Assembly: GCA_035460505.1 (NCBI GenBank)
Contig: DATHWP010000095.1
Span: 1-16,346 of the forward strand
DNA: 16,346 bases
Direction of reading: 5' to 3'
From: Methyloradius sp035460505
GTDB taxonomy: Bacteria; Pseudomonadota; Gammaproteobacteria; Burkholderiales; Methylophilaceae
Part shown: one piece after another, positions 14,401 to 16,346 of the stretch
Layout: each line of letters starts with the position of its first letter
Numbering within the stretch: position 1 is the stretch's first letter
Translations under genes and position numbers: made by a program
Notes under the pieces: generated by a model
The model's input: only the letters and a program-made list of their open reading frames with translations
What the model was told of the DNA's origin: nothing
Database searches by the model: none

Positions 14401-14922
14401 ATGTTTAAGAAAATTGATAAGAAATTACAGTTGGCCACTTGTGTTGCAGCCGTCATGGTTGTTTTGAGCTTTCAAGAAACAGCTATAGGCGCTAGTTCAA
14501 CCACTGGCAATACCGATGCTCCAGCAAACAGCGCATTTGAAAAGCTGGATGCCAACCATGATGGCAAACTTAATATTGAAGAAGTAGCGCCAGACAAAGA
14601 CCTCACTGAGAATTTTGTTAAGGTTGACGCTAATCAGGATGGCGCCATTCAGGTAGACGAATTCAACAGCTACAAAAGTGCTAATGATCAAAAACAGATT
14701 GTAGCGTTTCTTGATGACAGCGCTTTAACGGCAAAAATCAAAGCAGAGCTGGTGAAAGACAATGGCATTAAAGGGTTGAATATAAGCGTTGAGACACATA
14801 AAGGCGAAGTGATATTAAGTGGCTTTGTTGAAAACAACATCCAGATACGCCGTGCTATTGATATTGCTACCAGCGTGCAAGGTGTGCAATCAGTCAAAAA
14901 TGGATTACTGATTAAAGGTTAA
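14401..14922 (+). CDS. Periplasmic EF-hand and BON domain protein
   Basis: The 173-residue protein has a signal-like N-terminus (basic residues 3-8, hydrophobic 11-23, likely cleavage near AIGA at 31), so it is probably periplasmic or membrane-tethered. Two canonical EF-hand calcium loops follow: DANHDGKLNIEE (50-61) and DANQDGAIQVDE (76-87), each with acidic or Asn/Asp ligands at positions 1, 3, 5 and 12. Residues about 104-173 form a BON domain (LTAKIKAELVKDNGIKGLNISV...GEVILSGFV...AIDIATSVQGVQSVKNGLLIKG), a phospholipid- or envelope-associated module as in OsmY. The gene is controlled by the sigma-54 promoter at 14347-14362. ATG 14401 has AGGAG at about 14387-14391. The next gene starts 26 bp later and is probably in the same operon. 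The calcium-plus-BON combination suggests an envelope-protection role, which is inferred. Confidence 0.85.
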   Translation: MFKKIDKKLQLATCVAAVMVVLSFQETAIGASSTTGNTDAPANSAFEKLDANHDGKLNIEEVAPDKDLTENFVKVDANQDGAIQVDEFNSYKSANDQKQIVAFLDDSALTAKIKAELVKDNGIKGLNISVETHKGEVILSGFVENNIQIRRAIDIATSVQGVQSVKNGLLIKG

Positions 14923-14948
14923 TGTCATTAAATTGATAGGAGAACATC

Positions 14949-15488
14949 ATGTCCAACTCACCTAGATTACATTCTTCAAGAAAAACGCATCCAATGGTGC
15001 TAGTCGCAGCGACTGCACTGACGATATTCAGCCTGCTAGGCAGTGCTGCGATTACAGGCTTGATTCCTACAGTACCTTATGCAAAACAAGGTTTATTGCA
15101 GGACATGACGGACGATAAAGCGAGTAACCATGCAGCGAATTTTGAAAGCAAGGTGCCTGAGAATAAGTCAGATACCCAGAGACAGAGTGCAAACAATCAG
15201 ACATTGATCAATGCTGACAATGAAACACTGAATCAAGCGCAGGCTGAAAATAAATTATGCCAGGATTGTGGCGTGATTATTTCAATCAAATCGATAGACC
15301 AGGTAGCGAGTGATCTGGGTGGTAATTTTATTGCTGGCGACAAAGATAAAGTGGCCGGTAAAACAGCTTACCTTATTAAAGTGCGTATGGAAAATGGCGG
15401 TTATCGCCTAGTTACCCAATATAGCCAACCGCAGCATGGGATTGGCGACATCGTTAAGCTTGATAGTAATCAACTGGTCAGCGCATGA
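14949..15488 (+). CDS. Membrane-anchored envelope protein with CxxCG/SlyB-like C-terminal segment
   Basis: The function of this 179-residue protein is not known. A basic N-terminus (RLHSSRKTH) leads to one hydrophobic segment at about 16-38 with no cleavage site or lipobox, so it is probably an inner-membrane anchor with the rest in the periplasm. A polar, Asn/Gln/Asp-rich linker covers about 48-100. The C-terminal part starts with C104-x2-C107-G (CQDCGVIISI), then AYLIKVRMENGGYRLVTQ and GIGDIVKLDSNQL. These pieces resemble the two halves flanking the glycine zipper in SlyB/17-kDa-antigen-like proteins (CxxCGxVxSI...YxVxVRMxxGxxRxxxQ), but the glycine-zipper stretch itself is absent. AGGAGA lies 6 bases before ATG 14949. 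It follows the EF-hand/BON gene by 26 bp and is closed by the terminator at 15548-15586, so the pair forms one sigma-54 operon. Confidence 0.8.
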   Translation: MSNSPRLHSSRKTHPMVLVAATALTIFSLLGSAAITGLIPTVPYAKQGLLQDMTDDKASNHAANFESKVPENKSDTQRQSANNQTLINADNETLNQAQAENKLCQDCGVIISIKSIDQVASDLGGNFIAGDKDKVAGKTAYLIKVRMENGGYRLVTQYSQPQHGIGDIVKLDSNQLVSA

Positions 15489-15547
15489 ATGAACAATTGA
15501 GCATTTAACGGCGATATTTTAGTAGCAAAGAATTTAAGTTCACTCAC

Positions 15548-15586
15548 AGCGGGCCTTCATCTCCCCGAGAAGGTCCGCTTTTTTTT
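15548..15586 (+). terminator. Intrinsic terminator between Glr target operon and thyA
   Basis: AGCGGGCCTTC (15548-15558) pairs with GAAGGTCCGCT (15569-15579) through 11 pairs, one of them G-U. The loop is ATCTCCCCGA, and a run of T follows to 15586. It lies just before the thyA stop, between convergent genes. Confidence 0.9.
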
Positions 15587-15590
15587 ATGC

Positions 15591-16346
15591 CTAAACTGCG
15601 ACCACAGCCTTGATAGCTGGGTATGGGTCGTAGCTTTCCAGATTGAAATCTTCGAATTTGAAAGAAAAAATGTCTTTCACGTCTGGATTGATTTTCATGA
15701 TGGGCAGTGCGCGTGGCGTACGCGCCAGTTGCTCATTGACTTGATCCAAGTGGTTCGAGTAAATATGTGCATCACCTAATGTATGCACGAAATCACCGAG
15801 TTTAAGGCCACATACCTGCGCCACCATCATCGTCAATAAGGCATAAGACGCAATATTAAAAGGCACGCCCAGGAATATGTCGGCACTACGCTGGTATAAC
15901 TGGCAGCTCAATTTTCCATCGCCCACATAGAACTGAAAAAACGCATGGCATGGTGGCAGTTTCATCTGGTCAACATCGGCCACATTCCAGGCTGAAACAA
16001 TCAAGCGACGTGAATCCGGGTTGTTTTTGATGGCATTGACTACTTGGCTGATCTGGTCAATATGCGAGCCGTCTGGCTTAGGCCAGTTGCGCCATTGATA
16101 GCCATACACGGGGCCTAGATTACCATTTTCATCAGCCCACTCATCCCAGATTCGCACATTATTTTCTTTGAGGTAGGCAATATTGGTACTGCCTTGCAAG
16201 AACCAAAGTAACTCATGAATAATTGATTTTAAATGTACTTTTTTGGTCGTGAGTAGCGGGAAACCTTCAGCCAGATCAAAACGCATCTGATAACCAAAAA
16301 CGGACAAGGTACCTGTGCCAGTGCGGTCTTCTTTTTTGTTACCGTG
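15591..16346 (-). CDS. thyA: Thymidylate synthase, 5' end cut by window edge
   Basis: The enzyme methylates dUMP to dTMP using methylene-tetrahydrofolate, producing dihydrofolate that FolA recycles. The reading frame stays open from the stop at 15591 to the last base of the window, giving 251 visible residues starting HGNKKEDRTGTGTLSVFG. The DRTGTGT segment is conserved family sequence, so the TTG at 16307 is an internal leucine, not the start. Visible parts: LLTTKKVHLKSIIHELLWFLQG, RIWDEWADENGNLGPVYGYQWR, LPPCHAFFQFYV with the catalytic Cys at visible residue 133, QRSADIFLGVPFNIASYALL, and the C-terminal YDPYPAIKAVVAV. Placing that Cys at E. coli position 146 means about 13 residues lie outside the window. 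It is on the same strand as folA but separated by about 5 kb. Confidence 0.97.
   Translation of the reverse strand, partial: HGNKKEDRTGTGTLSVFGYQMRFDLAEGFPLLTTKKVHLKSIIHELLWFLQGSTNIAYLKENNVRIWDEWADENGNLGPVYGYQWRNWPKPDGSHIDQISQVVNAIKNNPDSRRLIVSAWNVADVDQMKLPPCHAFFQFYVGDGKLSCQLYQRSADIFLGVPFNIASYALLTMMVAQVCGLKLGDFVHTLGDAHIYSNHLDQVNEQLARTPRALPIMKINPDVKDIFSFKFEDFNLESYDPYPAIKAVVAV

Noticed and set aside
16268..16307. A thymidylate synthase start at 16307 giving 238 residues
   Set aside because: The codon there is TTG inside conserved GTGTLSVFG sequence, and the frame stays open to the window edge with DRTGTGT upstream, so the gene is truncated by the window rather than starting there.

Overview
This window reads as chromosomal DNA of a betaproteobacterium, most likely a methylotroph of the Methylophilaceae (Methylotenera/Methylophilus/Methylobacillus type). 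That placement is inferred from the overall character of the proteins and from a complete oxidative pentose-phosphate set (pgl, gnd, zwf) placed among metG, apbC and dcd. In ribulose-monophosphate methylotrophs this set oxidises formaldehyde-derived hexose phosphate cyclically. No rRNA, tRNA or CRISPR array was seen, no gap between genes exceeds 300 bp, and no coding sequence looks broken. Only thyA is cut, by the window edge.

Layout. 1-410: a small secreted ComEA-like helix-hairpin-helix protein with a bidirectional terminator. 428-2479 (-): metG. 2626-3714 (+): apbC/mrp, a Fe-S carrier ATPase. 3723-4433 (-): pgl, divergent from 4541-6973 (+): gnd-zwf. 7030-7602 (+): dcd. 7730-9970 (+): a PLP-dependent Lys/Arg/Orn decarboxylase with its own promoter, a strong ribosome binding site and a terminator. 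10041-10526 (-): folA. 10541-10740: a 200-bp MITE-like element with imperfect terminal inverted repeats, lying against the folA -10 box. 10775-14186 (+): a three-gene operon for a sensor kinase, an outer-membrane lipoprotein and a sigma-54 response regulator, matching GlrK/QseE, QseG and GlrR/QseF of enterobacteria. 14401-15488 (+): two envelope genes, a periplasmic EF-hand/BON protein and a membrane-anchored protein of unknown role. 15591 to the window end (-): thyA, missing about 13 N-terminal codons.

The most interesting part is the 214-bp gap between glrR and the EF-hand/BON gene. It holds a full sigma-54 enhancer-promoter: two perfect TGTC-N10-GACA palindromes (the motif described for enterobacterial GlrR) 64 bp apart, a perfect IHF consensus, and a perfect -24/-12 promoter (TGGCACACCCCTTGCA). 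The neighbouring two-component system therefore very probably drives the two envelope genes next to it. This would be a self-contained envelope-sensing module whose output differs from the known GlrR targets glmY and rpoE.

Metabolically, the window also gathers three thymidylate-supply genes (dcd, folA, thyA). folA and thyA lie on the same strand but are separated by the Glr module and its target genes, with the MITE-like element at one border, which suggests the module was inserted between two formerly adjacent genes.
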